Source: Agromyces sp. H17E-10
GTDB lineage: Bacteria > Actinomycetota > Actinomycetes > Actinomycetales > Microbacteriaceae
Assembly: GCF_022919715.1 (NCBI RefSeq)
Contig: NZ_CP095042.1
Coordinates: 62,001-126,000 of the forward strand
DNA: 64,000 bases
Reading direction: 5' to 3'
In this document: piece by piece, positions 19,179-27,998 of the stretch
Layout of the letters: every line of letters starts with the position of its first letter
Position numbering within the stretch: the first letter of the stretch is position 1
Position numbers and translations under genes: made by a program
Notes under the pieces: generated by a model
The model's database searches: none
What the model saw: only the letters and a program-made list of their open reading frames with translations
What the model was told of the DNA's origin: nothing

Positions 19179-20591
19179 TCACGCGAACCATTCTCCCAGT
19201 CGGTCGCCGAGCAGGCGGAGACCCGCCGAGTTCGACGATTTCACCAATACCGTGTCACCGGGCTGCACGCTCGCGGTGACGAGCTCGAAGGCCTCGTCGG
19301 CGGTCTCGACGTACGCCGACTCGCCGTCCCACGATCCCTCGTTGATCGCGGAGATGTGCAGGCGGCGGGCGCCCTGTCCGACGACGACGAGCTGCGAGAT
19401 GCCGAGGCGCACGGCGAGCAGGCCGATGCGGTCGTGCTCCTCGCCCGAGAACTCGCCGAGCTCGCTCATCTCGCCGAGCACCGCGATCGTGCGGGTGCCG
19501 GGCGCCTTCACCTGGGCGAGGGTCTTGAGTGCAGCGGCCATCGAGTCGGGGCTCGCGTTGTAGGCGTCGTTGATGACCGTGACGTCGTCGCGTCCGCCCA
19601 TGAGCTGCATGCGCCAGCGCTCGGCGAGGGTCACGCTCTCGAGGGCCGTCACGATGTCGGCGAGGCCGACCCCGAGCTGCAGGGATGCCGCGACGGCGGC
19701 GAGGGCGTTCATGACGTGGTGCTCGCCGAGCACGCCGAAGTGCACGCGGGCGGATTCGCCGCCGGGTACGGTGACCGTGAAGTCGGTGCCGCGGGCGTGC
19801 ACGTGCAGGTCGGTCGCACGGACGTCGGCGTCGTCGCCGAGGCCGAACCAGACGACGCGCGCCGCGGTGAGCCCGGCCATCGGAACGACGCGCGGGTCGT
19901 CGGCGTTGAGCACGGCGACGTCGGTGCCGAGGAGGTCGGTGACCATCTCCGACTTCGCGCGCACGGTCTGCTCGATGCCCCCGAACTCGCCGGCGTGGGC
20001 GAGGCCGACCTTCAGCACGATGCCGACGTCGGGGCGCGCCATCTTGACGAGACGAGCGATCTCCCCCACGCCGGACGCGCCCATCTCCGCGACCAGGAAC
20101 TCGGTCTGGTCGGTCAGTTCGAGCATCGTGACTGGGGCGCCGACCTCGTTGTTGTACGAGGCGCGCGCGGCGACCGTCGGACCGACGCGCTCGAGCACCG
20201 CGCGCAGCAGGTTCTTCGTCGTGGTCTTGCCGTTCGAACCGGTCACGCCGACGATGCGGAGCCGCCCGAGATCGCGGACGCGGCGCACCACCTCGGTCGC
20301 GAGGGCGCCGAGCGCCTCGACCGAGTCGTCGACGACGATCTGCGGCACGGCGAGGTCGAGCGAGTGCTCGACGATGAGCAGGGCCGCGCCCTGCTCGACG
20401 GCAGCCGGTGCGAAGCGATGGCCGTCGTCGAACTCACCGCGCTTGGCGACGAAGACGTCGCCGGGGCCGATCTCGCGCGAGTCGGTCGTGACCGCACCCG
20501 AGACGACCGTCTCGGCGTTCGCGTCGGTGCCCTCGGTGCGCAGCTTGCCGCCGGCGGCCGAGGCGACCTCGGCGAGGGTCAGGGCGATCAT
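19179..20591 (-). CDS. murF: UDP-MurNAc-tripeptide--D-alanyl-D-alanine ligase
   Basis: Adds D-Ala-D-Ala to complete the UDP-MurNAc-pentapeptide. It has 470 residues. Motifs are GAVTTDSREIGPGDVFVAKRGEF, VGVTGSNGKTTTKNLL, EMGASGVGEIARL, LNADDPRV, FGVLGEHHVMNALAA and INDAYNASPDSMAAAL. The ATG at 20591 overlaps the murE stop as ATGA; a GTG 9 nt further upstream is less likely. Separated from mraY by 61 nt. Confidence 0.96.
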   Translation of the reverse strand: MIALTLAEVASAAGGKLRTEGTDANAETVVSGAVTTDSREIGPGDVFVAKRGEFDDGHRFAPAAVEQGAALLIVEHSLDLAVPQIVVDDSVEALGALATEVVRRVRDLGRLRIVGVTGSNGKTTTKNLLRAVLERVGPTVAARASYNNEVGAPVTMLELTDQTEFLVAEMGASGVGEIARLVKMARPDVGIVLKVGLAHAGEFGGIEQTVRAKSEMVTDLLGTDVAVLNADDPRVVPMAGLTAARVVWFGLGDDADVRATDLHVHARGTDFTVTVPGGESARVHFGVLGEHHVMNALAAVAASLQLGVGLADIVTALESVTLAERWRMQLMGGRDDVTVINDAYNASPDSMAAALKTLAQVKAPGTRTIAVLGEMSELGEFSGEEHDRIGLLAVRLGISQLVVVGQGARRLHISAINEGSWDGESAYVETADEAFELVTASVQPGDTVLVKSSNSAGLRLLGDRLGEWFA

Positions 20592-22135
20592 GACAGCCAC
20601 CCCGCGTCGCGGAGCGCCTGCGTGGAATCCTCGCGTGCTGAGTAGGGGATCTTCACGCCTTTCACCTCGTGGTAGTCCTCGTGTCCGGGTCCGGCGTAGA
20701 GGATGGCGTCGCCCTCCTGGGCGAGCGCGAGCGCGGCGCGGAACGCGGCGCGCGGATCGGCGATCTCGTGGATCTCGCGATCGGGGACGGCCGCCCGTGC
20801 GCCGGCGATGAGCGCGGCGCGGATCGCCGCCGGGTCTTCGCTGCGCGGGTGGAAGTCGGTGATCACGACGATGTCCGAGCCGCGCGCGGCGATGGCACCC
20901 ATCTCGGCGCGCTTCGTCGTGTCGCGGTCGCCGTCGGCACCGAACAGCATGATGACGCGGCCGGGCGTGACGCGCCGGATCGCGCCCAAGGTCTGCAGGA
21001 AGGCGTCGGGGCTGTGGCCGTAGTCGATGTAGACGACCGGTCCGCGGTCGCCCGAGATGCGCTCGGCGCGGCCCGGGATGTAGGCGTCGATGCCGCCGTC
21101 GCGCTCGAGCACCGCGGCGATGCGATCGAGGTCGTAGCCGGCCTCGGTGAGCATGACGATCGCGAGCGCCGCATTCGCCGCCATGTACCAGCCGAGCAGC
21201 GGCACGCGGGTCTCGATGCGTCGGCCGTCGGGCGCCTCGAGCGCGAAGACCGTGTACGCGGCCTGCTCGTCGAGCACGGTGACCCGCCAGTCGGCGGCGC
21301 GGTCGGCGCTCGTGGTGAGGGTCGTGACCGGGATGCGCGACTCCGCGACGAGCCGGTCGCCCCAGTCGGAGTCGACCGTGACGACGCCGCGCTTGGCGCG
21401 TTCGGGTTGGAAGAGCTCTCGCTTCGCCTCGAAGTACTCGTCGAGGTCGGTGTAGTCGTCGAGGTGGTCGTGGCTGAGGTTGGTGAACCCGGCGACGTCG
21501 AACACGAGGCCGTCCACCCGATGGCGGCTGAGCGCCTGGGCGGAGACCTCGATCGCGACGGCGCGCACGTCGACCTCCCGCATGCGGGCGAGCAGGGCGT
21601 GCAGTTCGCTCGCCTCCGGCGTCGTGAGCGAGCTCGTGACCGCCTCGTCGCCGATGCGGCGTTCGGCCGTCGAGGTGAGCCCCGCGACGACGCCCAGCTG
21701 GCGCAAGATGCCGTAGAGCAGGTAGACGACGCTCGTCTTGCCGTTGGTGCCGGTGACGGCGAACGTCAAGGCGGGGTTCTCGTCGGTGCGGTGGATCCAG
21801 GCCGCGACGGCGCCGAGCGCGGCACGCGCGTCGGGCGTCACGAGCACGGGGAGCCCGGCCTGGCCCGCGAGCGAGGCGCCCGCTTCGTCGGTGAGCACGG
21901 CGACCGCGCCTGCTTCGCGCGCGGCGACGGCGAACTGCGCGCCGTGCGCGTTGCGCCCGGGCACGCCGACGTAGAGGTCGCCGGCACGCACGGCGCCCGA
22001 GGCGAGGCCGACGCCCGTGACCTCGAGGTCGCCGAGCTCGCCGCGCACGTCGAACCCGAACTCCTCGGCGAGGCCGCGGAGCGATCGAGGGCTCGGGTGC
22101 TGCGGCCGGAGGGCCGTTGGAGGCGATCCGGTCAC
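20588..22135 (-). CDS. murE: UDP-MurNAc-dipeptide--diamino-acid ligase with variant substrate motif
   Basis: Adds the third residue of the stem peptide. It has 515 residues. Ligase motifs are [41 protein letters not shown] and YIDYGHSPDAF. The position that reads DNPR in meso-DAP-adding enzymes reads FHPR here (residues 428-431, 20843-20854). Asp and Asn, which line the acceptor side chain, are replaced. Microbacteriaceae have group B peptidoglycan in which residue three is not meso-DAP (often diaminobutyrate), so the accepted amino acid probably differs; this is inference. The start is GTG, 13 nt after ftsI. Confidence 0.93.
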   Translation of the reverse strand: MTGSPPTALRPQHPSPRSLRGLAEEFGFDVRGELGDLEVTGVGLASGAVRAGDLYVGVPGRNAHGAQFAVAAREAGAVAVLTDEAGASLAGQAGLPVLVTPDARAALGAVAAWIHRTDENPALTFAVTGTNGKTSVVYLLYGILRQLGVVAGLTSTAERRIGDEAVTSSLTTPEASELHALLARMREVDVRAVAIEVSAQALSRHRVDGLVFDVAGFTNLSHDHLDDYTDLDEYFEAKRELFQPERAKRGVVTVDSDWGDRLVAESRIPVTTLTTSADRAADWRVTVLDEQAAYTVFALEAPDGRRIETRVPLLGWYMAANAALAIVMLTEAGYDLDRIAAVLERDGGIDAYIPGRAERISGDRGPVVYIDYGHSPDAFLQTLGAIRRVTPGRVIMLFGADGDRDTTKRAEMGAIAARGSDIVVITDFHPRSEDPAAIRAALIAGARAAVPDREIHEIADPRAAFRAALALAQEGDAILYAGPGHEDYHEVKGVKIPYSAREDSTQALRDAGWLS

Positions 22136-22148
22136 GAACCCAACTTTC

Positions 22149-23972
22149 TCACCAGGTGGCTGGCAGATCGGGCGCCGGAGCGCCGGATGGAACGGTCCGA
22201 TACTTCTTCAGCACCTGGCTCATCACCTTCTGGAAGACGGGCGCGGATGCGGCGGACGAATTCATCTTAACGGGATCCATGATGCTGACCGAAACCACGT
22301 ACTCGGGATCGTCCGCCGGCGCGAACCCCGAAACCGAGACCAGGTAGCCGTGCAGGTAGCCGCCGTTGCCATCTGCCACCTGGGCCGTTCCGGTCTTCGC
22401 AGCGACGCGGTAGCCGGGGATGTTCCACGTGTCGGCGAGCCAGCCTTCGGCGTAGACCCGTTCGAGCATCTGCGAGGTCTCGTCGGCCGCCTTCTCGGAG
22501 ATCACACGCTCGCCCTCGGCGGGCTTCGCCGTGGACTTGCCGTCGGGGGTCGTGCAGCTCTCGACGAGCGAGACCGGCATGCGTACGCCCCCGTTGGCGA
22601 TGGTCTGGTAGGCGCTCGCGATCTGCACGGCCGTCGTCGTCATACCCTGACCGAACATCGTCGTGTACTTCGTCTGGTTGTCCCACTCATCGGGGTCGCC
22701 GTGCAGGTCGCCGGGCGCCTCCTCGGGGAAGCCGACCTCGGTGGGCTCGCCGAAGTGGAACTTCTGCATGTCCTCGTAGCGCTGCCGATCGGTCAGCCGC
22801 TCGCCGAATTTCGACATGCCCGTGTTCGACGACTCGATGAGCACGCCCGTAAGCGTGAGCCGCTCGTCGTCGTGGTACGCGCTGTCGTTGATGTCGGCGC
22901 CGTTCGGGGGTTCGTACCGGTAGGGCGCGATGATCTGGTCGAGCGGCGTGGCCTTGCCGGCGTCGAGCACCGACGCCGCCGTGATCGCCTTGAACGTCGA
23001 TCCCGGTTCGAACGGGGCGGTGAACGTGCGCGACCCGCGGTCGTCGGCGTCGGTCGCACCCGGGTCGTTCGGGTCGACCGTCGGCACGTCGGCGACGGCG
23101 ATGAGTCGCCCGGTCTTCGCCTCCATCACCGTGACAGTCGCCCATTTGGCGCCAGTCGCACGTCGCTGCTCCTCGGCGACCCGCTGCACGAAGTACTGCA
23201 GGTCGGCGTCGATCGTGAGCTTCAGCGTGCCGCCGTCGTGCGCCTGCTTGTGCACGATCTCGGTGCCGGGGATGGGCACCCAGTCGGACGCGCTGTGCAG
23301 GTAGCTCAGCTCGCCGTCGGTGCCCGCGAGGCACTGGTCCTGGGCGAGCTCGAGCCCAGCGAGCGGGGCGCCGTCGTCGGCCTGCACGAAGCCGAGCAGA
23401 TTGCCGGCGACCGCACCGTTCGGGTAGGTGCGACTCGGATGCTCCTTCGGATACACCCACGCGATCTCGAGTGCCTTGACCGCGTCGTAGGCCTCGATGT
23501 CGACCTGCTTGGCGACGTAGGCGAAGTCGGAGTCGGGGTTCTCGGCGAGCTTCGAGGTGATCACGCCGATCACCTGGTCGGGCGTGAGGCCGATGATCGG
23601 GGCGAGCTCCGTCGCCGCCGGTGTGAGGCCGGCGACGAGCTCCTCGGTCGTGAGCTCGACGTCCGCCTGCGGGCTCCCCGACTTCGCGGCCTTGCGCTCG
23701 GCGACCGCGAGCTTCGCCTGCTTCGGCGAGACCACGATGTCGTAGCGCATGACGCTGTCGGCGAGCACCGTGCCGTTGGCGTCGACGATGTCGCCGCGGG
23801 CGCCCCACACCTTGACCGGCGTCGAACGGGCGTCCTGCGCCTCGGCGTTGAGCGCCGAGGCCCGCACCACCTGGATGTCGACGAGCTTCACGACGAAGAC
23901 GCCCACCAGCACGACCAGCAGTACCGCGGAGACGATGATCCTCCGCATCGAGTGCCGGCTCGTTCGCTTCAT
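22149..23972 (-). CDS. ftsI: Division-specific penicillin-binding protein (PBP3/FtsI)
   Basis: Class B transpeptidase that cross-links septal peptidoglycan with FtsW. It has 607 residues. A basic cytoplasmic tip and one membrane helix (about 11-33) come first, then a pedestal domain (50-250). The transpeptidase domain shows the three active-site motifs: S325-T-F-K328 in FEPGSTFKAIT, S381-S-N383, and K526-T-G528 in AAKTGTAQV. No PASTA domain is present. Starts with ATG, 46 nt after the ftsL-like gene. Confidence 0.95.
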   Translation of the reverse strand: MKRTSRHSMRRIIVSAVLLVVLVGVFVVKLVDIQVVRASALNAEAQDARSTPVKVWGARGDIVDANGTVLADSVMRYDIVVSPKQAKLAVAERKAAKSGSPQADVELTTEELVAGLTPAATELAPIIGLTPDQVIGVITSKLAENPDSDFAYVAKQVDIEAYDAVKALEIAWVYPKEHPSRTYPNGAVAGNLLGFVQADDGAPLAGLELAQDQCLAGTDGELSYLHSASDWVPIPGTEIVHKQAHDGGTLKLTIDADLQYFVQRVAEEQRRATGAKWATVTVMEAKTGRLIAVADVPTVDPNDPGATDADDRGSRTFTAPFEPGSTFKAITAASVLDAGKATPLDQIIAPYRYEPPNGADINDSAYHDDERLTLTGVLIESSNTGMSKFGERLTDRQRYEDMQKFHFGEPTEVGFPEEAPGDLHGDPDEWDNQTKYTTMFGQGMTTTAVQIASAYQTIANGGVRMPVSLVESCTTPDGKSTAKPAEGERVISEKAADETSQMLERVYAEGWLADTWNIPGYRVAAKTGTAQVADGNGGYLHGYLVSVSGFAPADDPEYVVSVSIMDPVKMNSSAASAPVFQKVMSQVLKKYRTVPSGAPAPDLPATW

Positions 23973-24018
23973 CCGGTGGTTCCTCGGCCCTTCTGGTGTT
24001 CGGTCTGACGGTTCGCGG

Positions 24019-24636
24019 TCAGTGCGTGGCCGGGGTCGGGAGTCCGTCGGTCACGGATGGCTCGACCGGCTTCTCGACCGCCGCGGCGCCTCCCGCTCCG
24101 GTGTGCTCGGCCCGGTCGGCCGGCTTCACCTCCTGCTTCGGAGTCTCCCCCGCCGGCTCCTCGGTGACGAGCGGCACGCCGTCGATCAGCGCATTCGGCA
24201 CGAGCGGGGCGGATGCCGCGGCGCCGGTGCCGGCCGGCACCGGGTCGCCGCTCAGCTTGCCGTCGGAGAGGCGCAGGAACACGGGATTCGCGTTCGGCAC
24301 CATGCCGAGCGCCTCGGCGTTCGCGGCGAGGTACTGCGGCGACTGCACTCGGTCGAGGTCCTCGCGCAGTTGCTGCTCCTGCCGGTCGAGCTTCGTCTGC
24401 TGCATCTGGGCGTGGTCGATGTCGTACGCCCCTTGGGTGATCGCGATCGAGAGCAGCAACTGCGCCACGACGATCGCCGCGACGCCGGCGATCGCGATGA
24501 TCGCGTAGACGAGCGTGGGCTTCGCACGTCGCCCCGGATCGGGCACCGGCCGGAGCCAGCGCCCACGCTCGGGTGCGCGCTCGGGGGCTGCGGCCGTCTG
24601 GCCGATGGTCAGTGGACGGGCCGGCAGAGCACTCAT
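24019..24636 (-). CDS. FtsL-like divisome protein
   Basis: Position between rsmH and ftsI and topology identify an FtsL-type bitopic division protein. It has 205 residues. There is a 40-residue basic/Pro-rich N-terminus, one membrane helix (about 42-65) and a coiled coil (about 72-100, MQQTKLDRQEQQLREDLDRV). The short FtsL/DivIC-type segment SPQYLAANAEALGMVPNANP follows. The C-terminal 90 residues are an Ala/Pro/Glu-rich low-complexity tail absent from model FtsL. The ATG overlaps the rsmH stop as ATGA. Family assignment rests mostly on context. Confidence 0.82.
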   Translation of the reverse strand: MSALPARPLTIGQTAAAPERAPERGRWLRPVPDPGRRAKPTLVYAIIAIAGVAAIVVAQLLLSIAITQGAYDIDHAQMQQTKLDRQEQQLREDLDRVQSPQYLAANAEALGMVPNANPVFLRLSDGKLSGDPVPAGTGAAASAPLVPNALIDGVPLVTEEPAGETPKQEVKPADRAEHTGAGGAAAVEKPVEPSVTDGLPTPATH

Positions 24637-25586
24637 GACGGCCTCCTCACTCGTTCTGCGGCGCGGAGTCGCACCGGCTTGGCACGCGGGTTCTCCGCCT
24701 GCTCGGACTCGGACGCGAGTTCTGCCCCTCGGACGAGGAGCTTGAACTGCGGGCGGTGCTCGGGGAGCTCCATCGGCAGCCCGGCGGGTGCGGTCGAGCT
24801 CGATACGGCCTGCAGCACGCGCTTGACGATGCGGTCTTCGAGCGACTGGTAGGCCAGCACTACGATGCGGCCGCCGACCGCGATCGAGTCGAGGGCGGCG
24901 GGCATCGCGCGCTCGAGCACCGAGAGCTCTTCGTTCACCTCGATGCGAAGCGCCTGGAACACCCGCTTTGCCGGGTGCCCCTGCCGTTGCACGGCCATGG
25001 GCGTCGCATCCTGCAGCACGGCGACCAGTTCGGCCGACCTCGTGATCGGCGCCTCGGCGCGCGCACGCACGATCGCCCGTGCGTATCGGGCTGCGAGCTT
25101 CTCCTCGCCGTAGTCGAGGAAGATGCGGCGCAGTTCGTCCTCGCTCGACTCGGCGATCACGTCGGCCGCGGTGCGGCCCTTCGTCGAGTCCATGCGCATG
25201 TCGAGCGGGGCGTCCTTCGCGTAGGCGAAGCCGCGCTCGGCCCGGTCGAGCTGCAGCGACGAGACACCGAGGTCGAACAGCACGCCCTGCACCTCGCTGA
25301 AGCCCTCCGACCGCACGGCCCGGGCGATGCCGTCGTAGACCGTGTGCACGAAGCGCGCGCGGTCGCCGTACTTCGCGAGCCGTTCGCGCGCGATGCCGAG
25401 GGCGTCGGTGTCGCGATCGAGCCCGATGACGGTGAGGTTCGGGAACCGCTCGAGGAATGCCGCGGTGTGCCCGCCCATGCCGAGCGTCGCGTCGACCATG
25501 ACCGCCCCGTCGCCCTCGAGGGCCGGGGCCAGCAGCTCGAGCGTGCGCTCGAGCATGACCGGGGTGTGGATGCGTTCGATGTCCAT
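24633..25586 (-). CDS. rsmH: 16S rRNA (cytosine1402-N4)-methyltransferase
   Basis: SAM-dependent methylation of C1402 in 16S rRNA. It has 317 residues starting MDIERIHTPVMLERTLELL, the usual N-terminus. Motifs are VDATLGMGGHTAAFLERFP (SAM site), GLDRDTDALG, GVLFDLGVSSLQLD, FAYAKDAPLDMRMD and KRVFQALRIEVNEEL. Upstream in-frame sequence to 25766 is not part of the protein. The gap to mraZ is 104 nt. Confidence 0.96.
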   Translation of the reverse strand: MDIERIHTPVMLERTLELLAPALEGDGAVMVDATLGMGGHTAAFLERFPNLTVIGLDRDTDALGIARERLAKYGDRARFVHTVYDGIARAVRSEGFSEVQGVLFDLGVSSLQLDRAERGFAYAKDAPLDMRMDSTKGRTAADVIAESSEDELRRIFLDYGEEKLAARYARAIVRARAEAPITRSAELVAVLQDATPMAVQRQGHPAKRVFQALRIEVNEELSVLERAMPAALDSIAVGGRIVVLAYQSLEDRIVKRVLQAVSSSTAPAGLPMELPEHRPQFKLLVRGAELASESEQAENPRAKPVRLRAAERVRRPS

Positions 25587-25690
25587 GATTCCGCCTCTGC
25601 TTCCGGGCCTCGGGCCCTGATCCCCATCCGTTCGTCCTGATGCGGGGAAGTGCACCAGGGCCGGCCGGCTGGGAGTCGGGACCCGGGGAT

Positions 25691-26122
25691 TCAGAAGAGT
25701 CCGGGGATCACCTCCTCCGCCGTCTCCGCGAAGGCCGCCTCCTGCTCGGCGAGGTAGCTCTGCCACGCCGCCTGGTCCCAGATCTCCACCCTGCTGCCGG
25801 CGCCGATGACCGTGAGGTCGCGGTCGAGCCCCGCGTAGCCGCGGAGGTTGGCAGGGATGGTGACCCGGTTCTGCTTGTCGGGGGTCTCCGCGGAGGCTCC
25901 CGAGAGGAAGACGCGCATGTAGTCGCGTGCCTGCTTGCTCGTCACGGGGGCTTGGCGGATCTTGTCGCTCATGTTCTCGAACTCGCGAGCGCTGAACACG
26001 TAGATGCAGCGCTCCTGCCCGCGCGTGAGCACGAGCCCGTTCGACAACTCCTCCCGGAACTTCGCCGGAAGAATGACGCGCCCCTTCTCATCGAGTTTCG
26101 GCTCGTACGTACCGAGGAACAC
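25691..26122 (-). CDS. mraZ: Transcriptional regulator MraZ
   Basis: DNA-binding regulator at the head of the dcw cluster, usually an autorepressor. It has 143 residues with two AbrB-like MraZ domains: [22 protein letters not shown] (about 1-60) and [21 protein letters not shown] (about 75-125). The GTG at 26122 is chosen because the protein then begins at the conserved MFLGTYEP and AAGGGGG stands about 8 nt upstream; an upstream in-frame start at 26164 would lie inside the operator. Three direct repeats bound by this family lie directly upstream. Confidence 0.95.
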   Translation of the reverse strand: MFLGTYEPKLDEKGRVILPAKFREELSNGLVLTRGQERCIYVFSAREFENMSDKIRQAPVTSKQARDYMRVFLSGASAETPDKQNRVTIPANLRGYAGLDRDLTVIGAGSRVEIWDQAAWQSYLAEQEAAFAETAEEVIPGLF

Positions 26123-26158
26123 TGCGCCACCCCCTTCCTCCGGCCAGGATCCAGGTAA

Positions 26159-26191
26159 CCCCACTTTACTCCACCTTCATCCACTGATCAA
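26159..26191 (-). promoter_or_regulatory. mraZ promoter with three MraZ boxes
   Basis: Minus-strand direct repeats GTGGATGAAG, GTGGAGTAAA and GTGGGGTTAC are spaced exactly 10 nt apart (boxes at 26179-26184, 26169-26174, 26159-26164). They overlap a consensus-like promoter: TTGATC (26186-26191), a 17-nt spacer, then TAAAGT (26163-26168). MraZ proteins bind GTGG/TGGG direct repeats of this kind, so binding here would block RNA polymerase. Confidence 0.75.
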
Positions 26192-26252
26192 CGAAGTTCG
26201 CTCGAATTTCGTGCACATGAAGTGGGAGATCCCAGTGATTGCAAGGAAAACA

Positions 26253-26276
26253 GTGGGTGGAGCGGAGTGGAGGAAA
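26253..26276 (+). promoter_or_regulatory. Second GTGG repeat cluster facing the other way
   Basis: On the plus strand GTGG occurs at 26253, 26257 and 26267. GTGGAGCGGA and GTGGAGGAAA repeat at the same 10-nt period as the MraZ boxes about 80 nt away. No plus-strand gene follows within 600 nt. It could be an auxiliary MraZ site; otherwise nothing is seen between 26192 and 26367. Confidence 0.3.
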
Positions 26277-26367
26277 TGCACGCATCCAGGTGCAAGATGG
26301 GCGCGTCGCGGCCGGGATGCCACGGCCGACTCCCCGCTCGGAAGGCGATGGCGGGTTCGCGCGCACG

Positions 26368-26399
26368 AAAAAACGGGCCGATCAGACGATCGGCCCGTT
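26368..26399 (-). terminator. Rho-independent terminator of the DUF3040 gene
   Basis: Perfect 12-bp stem (26372-26383 with 26388-26399, 4-nt loop) followed on the minus strand by six T residues. It lies 23 nt after the DUF3040 stop and isolates that gene from the mraZ promoter. Confidence 0.85.
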
Positions 26400-26421
26400 C
26401 AGGTGGTCGGAAGTGGAGGGA

Positions 26422-26805
26422 CTAGTCGCGGCCCTCCTGGCGGCGGTCCCAGCGGTCGTTCATGCGGTCCATGAACCCGGCGCCCGAGCGCGGCTTCGAA
26501 CTGCTCGAGGGCGACTCGCTCGGCGCCGGCGCCGCGGCGCCCCGCTTGCCGGGCGTGAACGCCACCAGCACGCCGGCGAACATGAGCACGAACCCGAGGA
26601 TCCCGATGATCAGGATCTGGGATGCGACACCGCCGATGAGCGCCCCCACGCCGGCGACGGCGAGGAGGACGCCGAGCACGATCGCCCGGTAGTTCGGCCG
26701 TCGGCCTCGTACCCCGCCGACCGCTTGCACGAAGTCGGCATCGTTGCGGTAGAGGTTCCGCTCCATCTCCTCGAGAAGACGTTGCTCCTGCTCTGAAAGC
26801 GGCAT
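26422..26805 (-). CDS. DUF3040-domain membrane protein
   Basis: Actinobacterial membrane protein of unknown function, commonly placed near mraZ. It has 127 residues. The N-terminal cytoplasmic helix MPLSEQEQRLLEEMERNLYRNDADF is the DUF3040 signature. Two membrane segments (about 41-60 and 65-84) and a Ser/Pro-rich basic C-terminus follow. AGGGGAAAG precedes the ATG. It has its own strong terminator and is therefore probably monocistronic. Confidence 0.9.
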   Translation of the reverse strand: MPLSEQEQRLLEEMERNLYRNDADFVQAVGGVRGRRPNYRAIVLGVLLAVAGVGALIGGVASQILIIGILGFVLMFAGVLVAFTPGKRGAAAPAPSESPSSSSKPRSGAGFMDRMNDRWDRRQEGRD

Positions 26806-26867
26806 CTCTTTCCCCTCAGGCTCGGGATCGACGCATCCGAGTCCATTCTAGCCCCGCCTCGCCTCGG

Positions 26868-26873
26868 TAGGCT
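26868..26873 (+). promoter_or_regulatory. -10 hexamer, leaderless start of the prenyltransferase gene
   Basis: TAGGCT followed after 6 nt by the GTG start at 26880; transcription would begin at or next to the start codon. Confidence 0.5.
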
Positions 26874-26879
26874 AGGCGG

Positions 26880-27992
26880 GTGGCTCACAGTTCCCGACTG
26901 GTCGATCTTGTTCACGAACGCATCGAGGACTTCCTCGCCGAACGTACCTCAATTCTCCGTTCGATCAGTCCCGACCTCGACCCGCTCGACGGCTTCTCAC
27001 GGCGCTTTCTCAGCGGTGGCAAGCGCTTCCGGGCACTCTTCTGCTACTGGGGCTGGGAGGCGGTGCACGGGCGAGGGTTCGACCCCATCGACGCCGGCGA
27101 CGACGTCGACCTGGACCCGGTCGTGTCGGCGGCGGCCGCGCTCGAGCTGTTCCACGCCGCCGCCCTCGTGCACGACGACATCATCGACAAGTCCGACACG
27201 CGCCGCGGTGCGCCGTCGGCGCATCGCCTGTTCGAGGCGCTGCACGCGGAGTCCGGCTGGGCCGGCGACGCCGCCGACTTCGGGGTCGACGCCGCAGTCC
27301 TGCTCGGCGACCTGCTCCTCGGCTGGAGCGACGAACTCCTCGACGAGGGGCTCGACCTCCTCGTCGACCGCAGCGCGGCGCGCGCGGCGCGCGTCGAGTT
27401 CATGCGCATGCGCACCGAGGTGACCGCGGGCCAGTACCTCGACATCCTCGAAGAGCGGGCGTGGGTCGTGCAGCCCGACGACGAGCAGCGGCTCCGCGCC
27501 GAACGCGTCATCGTCTTCAAGTCGGCGAAGTACAGCATCGAGGCCCCGCTCGTCATCGGCGGCGCCATCGCCGGTGCCGACGAGGCGCAGCTCGCGGCGC
27601 TGCGCGAGTTCGGCCTTCCGCTCGGCATCGCCTATCAGCTGCGCGACGACCTGCTGGGCGTCTACGGCGACCCCGAGGTCACCGGCAAGCCGAGCGGCGA
27701 CGACCTTCGCGAGGGCAAGCGCACGATGCTCATCGCGATCGCACGCGAGCGACTCGCGGCCGGGCAGCGGCGCCTCCTCGACGAGCTCCTCGGCGACCCC
27801 GACCTCTCGGCCGACCAGATCCGGATGCTGCAGCGGACGATCGCCGAATGCGGCGCCGTCGACGAGATCGAGTCCATGATCGCGGCGCGCGCGGCGCGCG
27901 CTCTCGAGGTGCTCGAGGCCGCGCCGCTCAGCACCGCGGCGCGAACCGAGCTCGGCGCGCTCGTGCGCACCGTCACCCGTCGAACGAGCTGA
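26880..27992 (+). CDS. Polyprenyl diphosphate synthase (IdsA2-like)
   Basis: Condenses isopentenyl diphosphate with allylic diphosphates to make C20 or longer prenyl diphosphates. It has 370 residues. The first aspartate-rich motif is ALVHDDIIDKSDTRRG, the second is AYQLRDDLLGVYGD; GGKRFRALFCYW binds IPP. FKSAKYSIEAPLVIGG matches the IdsA/GGPP synthase group of actinobacteria. The GTG start has no leader. The next gene is convergent with a 6-nt gap. Product chain length cannot be read with confidence. Confidence 0.93.
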   Translation: MAHSSRLVDLVHERIEDFLAERTSILRSISPDLDPLDGFSRRFLSGGKRFRALFCYWGWEAVHGRGFDPIDAGDDVDLDPVVSAAAALELFHAAALVHDDIIDKSDTRRGAPSAHRLFEALHAESGWAGDAADFGVDAAVLLGDLLLGWSDELLDEGLDLLVDRSAARAARVEFMRMRTEVTAGQYLDILEERAWVVQPDDEQRLRAERVIVFKSAKYSIEAPLVIGGAIAGADEAQLAALREFGLPLGIAYQLRDDLLGVYGDPEVTGKPSGDDLREGKRTMLIAIARERLAAGQRRLLDELLGDPDLSADQIRMLQRTIAECGAVDEIESMIAARAARALEVLEAAPLSTAARTELGALVRTVTRRTS

Positions 27993-27998
27993 TCCGCC

